This document shows positions 55,196 through 62,832 of a DNA stretch of 64,000 nt, piece by piece. The position numbers were made by a program, and so were the translations under genes. How positions within the stretch are numbered: the stretch's first letter is position 1; each line of letters starts with the position of its first letter. Source of the DNA: Nocardia nova SH22a (lineage in GTDB: Bacteria > Actinomycetota > Actinomycetes > Mycobacteriales > Mycobacteriaceae); contig NZ_CP006850.1 of assembly GCF_000523235.1 (NCBI RefSeq), positions 744,001-808,000 on the forward strand. The letters run 5' to 3'. The notes below the pieces were generated by a model. It worked only from the letters and a program-made list of their open reading frames with translations. It had not been told where the DNA came from and made no database searches.

Positions 55196-56386
55196 TCAGG
55201 CCGGGCGCTCGGACAGCCCCAGATAGCGCGTGAGCTCCACGGCCGCCGCCCGTCCGGCCCGATTGGCGCCGATGGTGCTGGCCGAGGGCCCGTAGCCGAT
55301 CAGGTGGATGCGCGGATCGGCGGCGACCTGGGTGGCGAGCCGTCCGGTCATGGTGATGCCCCCGCCGGGGCCGCGCAGCCGCAGCGGCGCCAGATGGTCG
55401 AGGGCGCTGCGGAAACCGGTCGCCCACAGGATCACCTGGGCGGGCTGGAAGGCGCCGTCGTTCCAGCGCACCCCGTCGGGTTCGATGCGGTCGAAGATGG
55501 GATGCCAGGTCAGCGCGCCACGGGCGCGGGCGGCGCGGATCCGGTCGTCGACCGGCAGTCCGGTGACCGACACGACCGATCGCGGCGGCAGCCCGCGCCG
55601 CACCCGGTCCTCGACCATGGCGACCGCGCGCCGCCCGGCGTCCGGATCGAAGGGGCCCTCGCGCCAGCCCGGTTCGGTCCGCGATACCCACGTGGTGCTG
55701 GTGACCTGCGAAATCTCGTCCAGCAGTTGGACGGCGGAGATACCCGCGCCGACGACCACGACGTGCTGACCGGCGAATTCGGCCGCGTTGCGGTAGTCGT
55801 GGGCGTGCAATTGCCGTCCGGCGAAGGTCTCGGCGCCGGGATAGTACGGAATGAACGGTTTGTCCCAGGTGCCGGTCGCATTGATCAATCCTCGAGTGCG
55901 CAGCGTGCTGCCGGGCGGCACCCGCACATCGCTCGTCCGAGGAACGGCTGTGCCCGAGTCCTTCTCGGACGCCTCCGTCTCGACGTGCAGCAATCCGTCG
56001 ACCTCGGCGTCCGGACAGGTCGCGGTGGTGGCCCGATCGCACACCACCCGGACCGATATCGGCCGATGGACTCGCAGGTCGAACTGCTTTTCGTACAAAC
56101 CGAAATAATGCGGCACCGCGGTGGCCGCCGGGGCGGAATCCGAACCCGGCGGCAGGGTTTCGGCGAATGACATCCCCGGCAGATCGTGCACTCCGTTCAC
56201 GGTGCTCAAAGTCAATGAGGGCCAGCGGAATTGCCACGCGCCACCGGGGCCGGGGGAATGGTCGACGAGGAGGAAATCACGTTCGGGGCGCAGACCGAGG
56301 CGGCGCAGGTGATAGCCGACCGACAGTCCGGCCTGGCCGGCGCCGATCACCACAATCTCGAAATCGGGTGCGGTCACCGCTGTCAC
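55196..56386 (-). CDS. Flavin-containing monooxygenase-like oxidoreductase
   Basis: FAD- and NADPH-dependent protein of 396 residues, similar to class B monooxygenases (CzcO type). The FAD dinucleotide motif is VVIGAGQAGLSVGYHLRRLG, the NADPH motif VVVGAGISAVQLLDEI, and the FMO-like linker FAGRQLHAHDY fits F-x-G-x3-H-x3-[YF]. The late IHLIGYGPSASTIGANRAGR helps bind FAD. It may oxidise N, S or a ketone. The GTG at 56386 is preferred over a second GTG at 56377. The frame stays open past it, but the extension is unrelated sequence inside echA6. Confidence 0.9.
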   Translation of the reverse strand: MTAVTAPDFEIVVIGAGQAGLSVGYHLRRLGLRPERDFLLVDHSPGPGGAWQFRWPSLTLSTVNGVHDLPGMSFAETLPPGSDSAPAATAVPHYFGLYEKQFDLRVHRPISVRVVCDRATTATCPDAEVDGLLHVETEASEKDSGTAVPRTSDVRVPPGSTLRTRGLINATGTWDKPFIPYYPGAETFAGRQLHAHDYRNAAEFAGQHVVVVGAGISAVQLLDEISQVTSTTWVSRTEPGWREGPFDPDAGRRAVAMVEDRVRRGLPPRSVVSVTGLPVDDRIRAARARGALTWHPIFDRIEPDGVRWNDGAFQPAQVILWATGFRSALDHLAPLRLRGPGGGITMTGRLATQVAADPRIHLIGYGPSASTIGANRAGRAAAVELTRYLGLSERPA

Positions 56387-56506
56387 ACTACGCGTCGGGT
56401 GCGGGGCGGCAACCGCGCGGCGCATACAGTGGATACCGACCGACGGGTGCGTTGCGTATGTCCGCCCGCCGTATCGAAGAGTCCGCGCGAATGGGGAGAG
56501 GTCAGG

Positions 56507-57232
56507 ATGCTGGCAGTGAGCCGGGATGGTGACGTGGTCACCATCGAATTGCAGCGCCCGCAGCGCCGCAACGCCCTCAACGACGAGTTGGTGGCGGCAC
56601 TGCGGGAGGCCGTCACGACGGCGGCGGGACAGGCGCGGGTGATCGTGCTGACCGGCCAGGGGCCGATCTTCAGCGCCGGCGCCGATCTCTCCGGCGTGTA
56701 TTCGCAGGATTTCCTGGATTCGCTGCGCGGCCTGCTGCGCACGATCGAGTCGGTGCCGGTGCCGGTGATCGCCGCGATCAACGGCGGTGCGCTGGGCGCG
56801 GGTGTGCAGTTGGCGCTGGCCGCCGACCTGCGGGTGATGAGCCCGGATTCCTATATCGCCGTTCCGGCGGCCAAGCTGGGCATCTCGGTGGACGGCTGGA
56901 CCATCCGGCGGCTGGCCGCGCTGATCGGCGGCGGTCCCGCCCGCACCATACTGTTGGGCGCCGAACCGGTAACCGCCTCCGACGCATACACTTTCGGCTT
57001 CGCCAACCGCCTCGGCACCCTCGCCGACGCACAGGACTGGGCGAAATCCATCGCCGCCCTCGCACCGCTGTCGCTGCGGCACATGAAACTGGTGTTCAAC
57101 GACGACGGCACCCGCGTGGAGGACACCGTCGAACAGCGCGATGCCCTGGAAGCGGCCTGGCGCAGTGCCGACGCCGAGGAAGCGCGGCTGGCACGCGAGC
57201 AGAAGCGCGCGGCGAAGTTCGTGGGGCGCTGA
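56507..57232 (+). CDS. echA6: Enoyl-CoA hydratase-like acyl-CoA binder (EchA6-like)
   Basis: Crotonase-fold protein of 241 residues closely resembling mycobacterial EchA6 (Rv0905): IELQRPQRRNALNDELV, VLTGQGPIFSAGADLSG, AAINGGALGAGVQLALAADLRV, and NRLGTLADAQDWAKSIA. In mycobacteria EchA6 lacks hydratase activity and shuttles acyl-CoA to the FAS-II system for mycolic acid synthesis, so a similar role is inferred. The ATG at 56507 follows GGGGAGAG. It overlaps the MBL gene by one base (TGATG) and is cotranscribed with it. Confidence 0.94.
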   Translation: MLAVSRDGDVVTIELQRPQRRNALNDELVAALREAVTTAAGQARVIVLTGQGPIFSAGADLSGVYSQDFLDSLRGLLRTIESVPVPVIAAINGGALGAGVQLALAADLRVMSPDSYIAVPAAKLGISVDGWTIRRLAALIGGGPARTILLGAEPVTASDAYTFGFANRLGTLADAQDWAKSIAALAPLSLRHMKLVFNDDGTRVEDTVEQRDALEAAWRSADAEEARLAREQKRAAKFVGR

Positions 57233-58383
57233 TGGGTACCACCGGGATCGTCGCGCTGGCCCGTCGTGCCGCGCTGGCAGGGGCCGGGCTGGCCGGACTG
57301 CGCTGGGTGGCCCGGGCGGCCTGGCGGATCCCCGCCGAGATGGGCGCGTCCGCCGCCGCCGTGGCGCCGCTGGCCGCCGGATCGGCGAGCTACCGCGACC
57401 GGCAGTTCCACAACACCGAGCCGAGCACCCAGATCGCACCCGGCTCCGGACTGTCGCTGCTGCTCTCGGCGCTCACCCGCCGCGATGTGGGGCGGCCCCC
57501 GGCCGATATTCCGCTGGCCACGGCCGGTTATCCGGAACAGGCGGCCGATCTGGCCGTGACCTGGTTCGGCCACGCCACCGCCCTGATCGAGGTGGACGGC
57601 TACCGCGTCCTCACCGATCCGGTCTGGAGTGAGCGGGTGTCGCCGTCGCCGCTGGTCGGCCCGGCGCGCCTGCATCCGGTGCCGGTGCCACTGTCGGCGC
57701 TGCCGCCGGTGGATGTGGTGGTGATCTCGCACGATCACTACGACCATCTCGATCGCGAGACGGTGCGGGCGCTGGTGGCGGCCCAGGAAGCGCCGTTCGT
57801 GGTGCCGATCGGGATCGGCGCGCATCTGCGCAAATGGCGGGTGCCCGAATCGCGGATCATCGAATTGGACTGGGGCGCATCGACGTCCATCACCCGGCCC
57901 GGTCGCGGCGAATTGACCGTGACCTGTACCGAGGCGCGGCACTTCTCCGGCCGTGGCCTCACCCGCAACACCACACTGTGGGCGTCGTGGGTCTTCGCCG
58001 GACCGGACCGGCGGGCGTATTTCGGCGGTGACACCGGCTACACGAAGGCCTTCGCCGAAATCGGCGCGACCTACGGTCCGTTCGATCTGACCCTGTTGCC
58101 GATCGGCGCGTACGACGTGCACTGGCCGGATGTGCACATGAATCCGGAGGAGGCGGTGCGCGCCCACGCCGATGTGTGCGTCGGCGACGCCCGCTACGGA
58201 ACGCTGGTCCCCATCCACTGGGCCACCTTCAACCTGGCCTTCCACGGCTGGTCCGAGCCGGTGCGCCGGTTGGTGTCGGCGGCGCGTGCCGCGGGTACCC
58301 CGGTAGCAGTGCCGATTCCCGGGGAGCGGATAGATACCAATGCGGTATCACCGCAGGTCCCGTGGTGGGAAGATGTGCGTTAG
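57232..58383 (+). CDS. Metallo-beta-lactamase-fold hydrolase (Rv0906/NAPE-PLD-like)
   Basis: A 383-residue MBL-fold hydrolase with a hydrophobic N-terminus, probably membrane-associated. Metal ligands: HDHYDHLD motif near 165-172, His in EARHFSGRG, Asp in YFGGDTGYTKAF and His in VPIHWATFNLAFHGW. The layout matches NAPE-type phospholipase D/UlaG-like proteins such as Rv0906, so a lipid or phosphoester substrate is possible. It starts within the echA6 stop codon, a coupling also found in mycobacteria. Confidence 0.93.
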   Translation: MGTTGIVALARRAALAGAGLAGLRWVARAAWRIPAEMGASAAAVAPLAAGSASYRDRQFHNTEPSTQIAPGSGLSLLLSALTRRDVGRPPADIPLATAGYPEQAADLAVTWFGHATALIEVDGYRVLTDPVWSERVSPSPLVGPARLHPVPVPLSALPPVDVVVISHDHYDHLDRETVRALVAAQEAPFVVPIGIGAHLRKWRVPESRIIELDWGASTSITRPGRGELTVTCTEARHFSGRGLTRNTTLWASWVFAGPDRRAYFGGDTGYTKAFAEIGATYGPFDLTLLPIGAYDVHWPDVHMNPEEAVRAHADVCVGDARYGTLVPIHWATFNLAFHGWSEPVRRLVSAARAAGTPVAVPIPGERIDTNAVSPQVPWWEDVR

Positions 58384-58415
58384 GAACTCAATCGACGAGT
58401 GGAGGAGTGGGCTTC

Positions 58416-58682
58416 ATGAGTTTGATCGACACGTTGAAGGGCCTGGTGGGTAAGGGGCGCGATGCCGCCTCCGAGAACGCCGACAAGATCCACGGCGCCG
58501 TGGACAAGGCCGGTGGTTTCATCAACGAGAAGACCGGCGGGAAGTACTCCGACCAGATCGGCAAGGGTACCGACGCCATCAAGAAGAACATTCCGGAGCA
58601 GGGCGGCGCCACGCCGACCCCCGAACCGCCGCAGACCCCGCCCGCCACTCCGCCGCAGGCGCCGCAGCCGCCCGAGGGCTGA
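58416..58682 (+). CDS. MT0933-like antitoxin family protein, without toxin partner
   Basis: An 88-residue protein whose first 60 residues match the MT0933 (Rv0909) antitoxin family: SLIDTLKGLVGKGRDAAS, KIHGAVDKAGGFINEKTGGK and YSDQIGKGTDAIKKNI. A Pro/Thr-rich tail is added at the C-terminus. In M. tuberculosis the antitoxin gene is followed by an SRPBCC-type toxin (Rv0910); here the next gene is ligD after a terminator. GGAGGAG at 58401-58407 precedes the ATG at 58416. It may be a solitary regulator or stress protein. Confidence 0.85.
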   Translation: MSLIDTLKGLVGKGRDAASENADKIHGAVDKAGGFINEKTGGKYSDQIGKGTDAIKKNIPEQGGATPTPEPPQTPPATPPQAPQPPEG

Positions 58683-58750
58683 GCAGGGCTTACCGCTCCG
58701 GGCCGAGGCGTGAGCGCACGGTCCGGGGTGGTGTCGCTCGCCGATCGATG

Positions 58751-58795
58751 ACGGGTCCACTTCCGGAGGTTCGCTCCTCCGGCGGGGCCCGTTTT
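58751..58795 (+). terminator. Intrinsic terminator after the antitoxin-like gene
   Basis: ACGGGTCC at 58751-58758 pairs with GGGGCCCGT (one G-T pair) and an inner stem CCGGAGG with CCTCCGG closes the top around TTCGCT. TTTT at 58792-58795 follows immediately. It is the only hairpin here with a T tract. Confidence 0.85.
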
Positions 58796-58800
58796 CGCCT

Positions 58801-58806
58801 TACACT
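58801..58806 (+). promoter_or_regulatory. -10 element of ligD (leaderless)
   Basis: TACACT ends 6 nt before the ligD ATG at 58813 and follows directly after the terminator. No Shine-Dalgarno is present. No clear -35 is seen 17 bp upstream. Confidence 0.55.
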
Positions 58807-58812
58807 GCGACT

Positions 58813-61104
58813 ATGGCGGCGCGCCGCGATTTCGGGGGCATCGAGGTCGGTCTGACCAACCTCGACAAGGTCCTGTATCCCGCGACCGGTACCACCAAGG
58901 GTGAGGTGATCGACTACTTCACCGCCATCGCCCCGGCCCTGCTGCCGCATATCGCCGATCGTCCGGTCACGCGCAAGCGCTGGCCGGGCGGCGTGGACGC
59001 GACGTCGTTCTTCGAGAAGAATCTCCCCACGCACGCACCGGCCTGGATTCCGCGCAAGCAGATTCAGCATTCGGATCGCCGGGTGACCTATCCGCTCATC
59101 GACTCGGTGGCGGGGCTGGCCTGGATCGGGCAGCAGGCGGCGCTGGAAATCCATGTGCCGCAATGGTGTTTCGACGGTGCGGCGCCCGGTCCGGTGACCC
59201 GGCTGGTCTTCGATCTGGATCCGGGGCCCGGCGTGGGGCTGGCCGATTGCGCGCTGGTGGCCCTGTGGATACGCGATACCGTGCGCGATGTGGGGCTGGA
59301 CGCCTATCCGGTCACCAGTGGTAGCAAGGGAATTCACGTCTATGTGCCGCTGGATCGGGTGCTGAGTCCGGGCGGTGCGTCGACGGTCGCCAAACAGCTG
59401 GCCACCGGATTGGAGCAGGTGCATCCGGAGTTGGTGACCGCGACGATGGCGAAGGCCGCGCGACCGGGCAAGATCTTCCTCGACTGGAGTCAGAACAATC
59501 CGTCGAAGACCACCATCGCACCGTATTCGCTGCGCGGGCGCGCACATCCGACCGTGGCGGCGCCGCGCGGCTGGGAGGAGATCGAGGACCGGGAACGGTT
59601 GCGGCACTTGACCTTCGGGGAGGTGCTCGAGCGGTGGCGGACCGACGGTGACCTGCTGTCCGGTCTGGACAAGCCGCGCGATTCCGGGTCGCCGGATCCG
59701 CTGGGGGCCTATCGGTCGATGCGGGATCCGGCCCGCACGCCCGAGCCCGTTCCGGCGGGCCGCCCCGATCCGGGGCCGGGGGACCGCTTCGTGGTGCAGG
59801 AACATCATGCGCGGCGGCTGCACTGGGACGTCCGGATGGAACGCGACGGGGTGCTGGTGTCGTGGGCGGTGCCCAAGGGGCCGCCGACCGAGCCGTCGCA
59901 GAATCGGCTGGCCGTGCACACCGAGGATCACCCGCTCGAATATCTGCACTTCCACGGCGATATTCCGCGCGGCGAATACGGCGCCGGAGCGATGACGATC
60001 TGGGATTCCGGCACCTACGAGACCGAGAAGTGGCGCGACGACGAGGTCATCGTGCGATTCCACGGGCAGCGGCTGAGCGGGCGGTACGCGTTCATCCGCA
60101 CCGGCGGCAAGCAGTGGCTGATGCATCTGATGAAGTCGCAGGCGGGCGACTCCGGCGCACCGGACGATCGCGGTGTCCCGGCGACGGATGATGGCGCCGC
60201 ACCCGTCCGGGGCGGGACCGCCGGTGTTCCACGCGGCCTGTCACCCATGCTCGCGACACCGGGCGATGTCGCGAAACTCGATGCGCGCGACTGGGTTTTC
60301 GAAACGAAGTGGGACGGATTCCGGATCATCACCGAAATCGACCGTGGTGAGCTGGTGGTGCGCAGCCGGGCCGGTAATACCGTGACCGATCGCTATCCGC
60401 GGCTGGCGGCTCTCGGGCGTGAACTCGGCACGCACCGCGTCGTACTCGACGGTGAGGCGGTGGTGTTCGACGCCGACGGAATCGCCAATCTCGCACTGCT
60501 GCAATCGAATGCGGCGCAGGCGGTCCTGGTCGCCTTCGATGTGCTGTACCTGGACGGCACCTCACTGCTGCGCAAGCGCTACACCGATCGGCGGCGGGTG
60601 CTCGAGGCGCTGGCCGCTCGCGCGCCCGCACTGTTCGTGCCGCCGCAACTGGACGGGCCGGGTGCGCAAGCGCTGGCGTACAGCCGCGAGCACGGGCTCG
60701 AGGGGGTGGTGGCCAAGCGCAAGGATTCGGTGTACCTGCCGGGGCGGCGCGGGCAGTCCTGGATCAAGACCCGGAACTGGCGCACCCAGGAAGTGCTCGT
60801 GGGCGGCTGGCGGCGCAGTGCCGCAAGGGAATTCGCCTCCCTGCTGGTCGGGATGCGATACGAGGGGAAGCTGTACTACATCGGCCGCGTCGGCACGGGA
60901 TTCGGTGATCGGCAGATGGCGGAACTGAGTGCGCGCCTGCGGGATCTGCGCCGCGACACCAGTCCGTTCGCGAACGAGCTCACCGCCGACGAGCGGAAGG
61001 ACGCGGTCTGGGTGGAACCGCGGATGACCGGCACCGTGCGGTACATGAACTGGACGGAATCCGGCCGACTGTGGCATCCGGCGTGGCTTGGTTCGGGAAA
61101 GTAG
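58813..61104 (+). CDS. ligD: ATP-dependent DNA ligase LigD (polymerase/nuclease/ligase)
   Basis: Three-domain NHEJ enzyme of 763 residues in the mycobacterial order. The primase-like polymerase domain is about 1-290, with the metal-binding DLDP in LVFDLDPGPGVGLAD near 133. The 3'-phosphoesterase is about 320-440 (VVQEHHARRLHWDVRMERDG, PLEYLHFHGDIPRGEYGAG). The ATP ligase is about 475-763, with nucleotidyl Lys499 in FETKWDGFRI and motif EGVVAKRKDSVYLPG. It repairs double-strand breaks together with Ku; no ku gene is in this window. All catalytic motifs are intact. Confidence 0.98.
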   Translation: MAARRDFGGIEVGLTNLDKVLYPATGTTKGEVIDYFTAIAPALLPHIADRPVTRKRWPGGVDATSFFEKNLPTHAPAWIPRKQIQHSDRRVTYPLIDSVAGLAWIGQQAALEIHVPQWCFDGAAPGPVTRLVFDLDPGPGVGLADCALVALWIRDTVRDVGLDAYPVTSGSKGIHVYVPLDRVLSPGGASTVAKQLATGLEQVHPELVTATMAKAARPGKIFLDWSQNNPSKTTIAPYSLRGRAHPTVAAPRGWEEIEDRERLRHLTFGEVLERWRTDGDLLSGLDKPRDSGSPDPLGAYRSMRDPARTPEPVPAGRPDPGPGDRFVVQEHHARRLHWDVRMERDGVLVSWAVPKGPPTEPSQNRLAVHTEDHPLEYLHFHGDIPRGEYGAGAMTIWDSGTYETEKWRDDEVIVRFHGQRLSGRYAFIRTGGKQWLMHLMKSQAGDSGAPDDRGVPATDDGAAPVRGGTAGVPRGLSPMLATPGDVAKLDARDWVFETKWDGFRIITEIDRGELVVRSRAGNTVTDRYPRLAALGRELGTHRVVLDGEAVVFDADGIANLALLQSNAAQAVLVAFDVLYLDGTSLLRKRYTDRRRVLEALAARAPALFVPPQLDGPGAQALAYSREHGLEGVVAKRKDSVYLPGRRGQSWIKTRNWRTQEVLVGGWRRSAAREFASLLVGMRYEGKLYYIGRVGTGFGDRQMAELSARLRDLRRDTSPFANELTADERKDAVWVEPRMTGTVRYMNWTESGRLWHPAWLGSGK

Positions 61105-61123
61105 TCGGGCTGTCAGCGCCCGG

Positions 61124-61175
61124 GCGCCCGGTCCGGCGACCGCCGGGCAGCTGTGTCGTCGCCGGGACCGGGCGC
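61124..61175. terminator. Large hairpin after ligD
   Basis: An arm of 17 nt (61124-61140) pairs with 18 nt (61158-61175) with one bulged base, around a 17-nt loop that can form a small stem. It lies between convergent ligD and the glycine-zipper gene. No T tract. Confidence 0.7.
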
Positions 61176-61232
61176 ATAGGGCGAGTGGGCGGCGCCGGGT
61201 GGGGGCGTCGCGCCACTCGCGGGTCGCGGGGC

Positions 61233-61883
61233 TCAGTAGGCGGTGAGCCCGTTCCACTTACTCGTCCCGGGCGCCGCCGTCAGCGTGTTGACGAGGTCGA
61301 CCGCGGCGATGACCAGTGTGGGTCCCCCGACCACCACGGTGCCGATGATCGCACCCACACTGGCGCCGGTGATGAATCCCGGAATCGCGCCGATCCCACC
61401 CGCCATCGCCCCGACCACCAGGCCGATCGCCGCGCCGATCGCGGTACCGACGAATCCGCCGATCGCGGTGGCGATCCCGAACTGCGTCGCGAACGCGTTC
61501 ATCGCGTTCTGATTCTCGACCAGCGACGCGACCGGAGTCAGTTGGACGGGACGGGCCCGCGCCGCGTCCTTCGTCGCCGTCAGATCCAGCACCCGCGCGT
61601 CGTCGCGGATCCGGTGTGGCAGGGGATATTCCAATCCGTCCTGCCGGAACGACAGGGGGAGGGTGACCAGGGCGTGGCCCGCGGTGTCGGTGACATCGAC
61701 CGTCGTGCCGTCGGCGCCGAGACGGAAGAAGCCCCCGTCGAGCGTGGTTTCGACGGTGTTCCCGATCAGTTTGCTCTCGTAGCGGACCGCGGGTGTGCCG
61801 GTATCGGCGTGGACGGTTCCCGCTCCGAGGGCGACGGCCACCACTGCCGGCAGAACGACGGCAGCGAACTTGCGCAGAATCAT
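61233..61883 (-). CDS. Secreted glycine-zipper protein, unknown function
   Basis: A 216-residue exported protein with a signal peptide ending VHA-DTG. A beta-rich part (about 27-115; SKLIGNTVETTLDGGFFRLG and LPLSFRQDGLEYPLPHRIRD) precedes a glycine-zipper region (AIGGFVGTAIGAAIGLVVGAM, then GFITGASVGAIIGTVVVG). The zipper suggests self-association or membrane insertion. Such proteins are common and multicopy in Nocardia. The start is ATG at 61881-61883. The 217-bp interval upstream (61884-62100) is AT-rich and holds its promoter; I see no other gene there. Confidence 0.85.
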   Translation of the reverse strand: MILRKFAAVVLPAVVAVALGAGTVHADTGTPAVRYESKLIGNTVETTLDGGFFRLGADGTTVDVTDTAGHALVTLPLSFRQDGLEYPLPHRIRDDARVLDLTATKDAARARPVQLTPVASLVENQNAMNAFATQFGIATAIGGFVGTAIGAAIGLVVGAMAGGIGAIPGFITGASVGAIIGTVVVGGPTLVIAAVDLVNTLTAAPGTSKWNGLTAY

Positions 61884-62100
61884 TCCGGTTCCAATCCTTC
61901 ATCAGAAAAAAGAACATTCGGGCAGCCGTATACGACGCGCGCAGAACCCAAAAACCCCCGACATCAACACACAAATGCGCGTGAAACCGTGGTCCGGCTA
62001 ACTCACGGAGGTAACCGTACCTTCACCAGGTGACAAAAATCAGTGAATTCGAGTCCCTGACTAGGTAATTCGCAAAGGAAAGGATGTTTGCCCGATTCGT

Positions 62101-62832
62101 CTACAAGAGCAGGGCCATGGCCGCGCCCGCGCCGCAGACCACGACGACCACGGTCAGAGCCACGAAATCGGCGCGGCCGGGGGCGGCGGGATGAGCGGTG
62201 AGCTCGCCCGTTCCGCCCCGTGCGGTGATGGCCTCACCCAGTTCGCCCGCTCGCCGGGTCGCGACGGCCATGGCCGCGGTGAGGATGTCGGCCAGCGGAT
62301 TCGCCGACGCACGGGTGCCGTCTTTGGGGCGCAGCCGCCGGGCCGCTCGCAGAATGCGGATCTCGTCCATCAGCAGTGGTAGCCCGCGCAGTGTCAGGGC
62401 CACCACGACGGCCCATTCGTCGACCGGAATCCGCAACCGGCGCAGCGGGGCGCCCAGTTTCGCGAGGGCGGGCGCGATCTCGCTCATCGGCGTGGTCCAG
62501 GTGATCAGGAAGGACACCGCGAGCAGGATCAGCGCGAACACGTTGACCTGGACATAGCGCAGGACCGCGGTGGTGCCGACGGGAACCGTGAGCAGACCGC
62601 CCAGCAGGATCAACGCCCAGAACCACCACGGGAACCGCGGCAGTGTGCCCAGCGGCAGGCGCGCCAGCAGGGCGACCGCCACGACGAACGCCACCATCAC
62701 GCCGAGCACCGGCCACGACGGCACCAACATCAGCAACAGGCTGATCAGGAAGGCGGCGATCATCTTGGTGCCCGCCCACAGGCGGCGGATCGGGCTGTCG
62801 ACCGGAACCACACGCAGCAGCACGATGCTCAT
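62101..62832 (-). CDS. ecfT: Energy-coupling factor transporter transmembrane protein (EcfT)
   Basis: ECF-transporter T component of 243 residues, linking the ATPases to a vitamin- or metal-binding S component. Helices lie at about 26-45, 46-65, 70-90, 95-115 and 220-243. The coupling helices carry the two conserved Ala-Arg-Gly-type motifs ILRAARRLRPKDG and AITARGGTGEL, which contact the ATPases. The ATG at 62832 overlaps the ecfA stop by 4 nt. It resembles Rv2325c. No S component is in view, so the substrate is unknown. Confidence 0.92.
   Translation of the reverse strand: MSIVLLRVVPVDSPIRRLWAGTKMIAAFLISLLLMLVPSWPVLGVMVAFVVAVALLARLPLGTLPRFPWWFWALILLGGLLTVPVGTTAVLRYVQVNVFALILLAVSFLITWTTPMSEIAPALAKLGAPLRRLRIPVDEWAVVVALTLRGLPLLMDEIRILRAARRLRPKDGTRASANPLADILTAAMAVATRRAGELGEAITARGGTGELTAHPAAPGRADFVALTVVVVVCGAGAAMALLL

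Noticed and set aside
56387..57439. N-terminal extension of the flavin monooxygenase frame
   Set aside because: The extra 351 codons lie antisense to echA6 and have no oxidoreductase similarity; the FAD motif begins just after the GTG at 56386.
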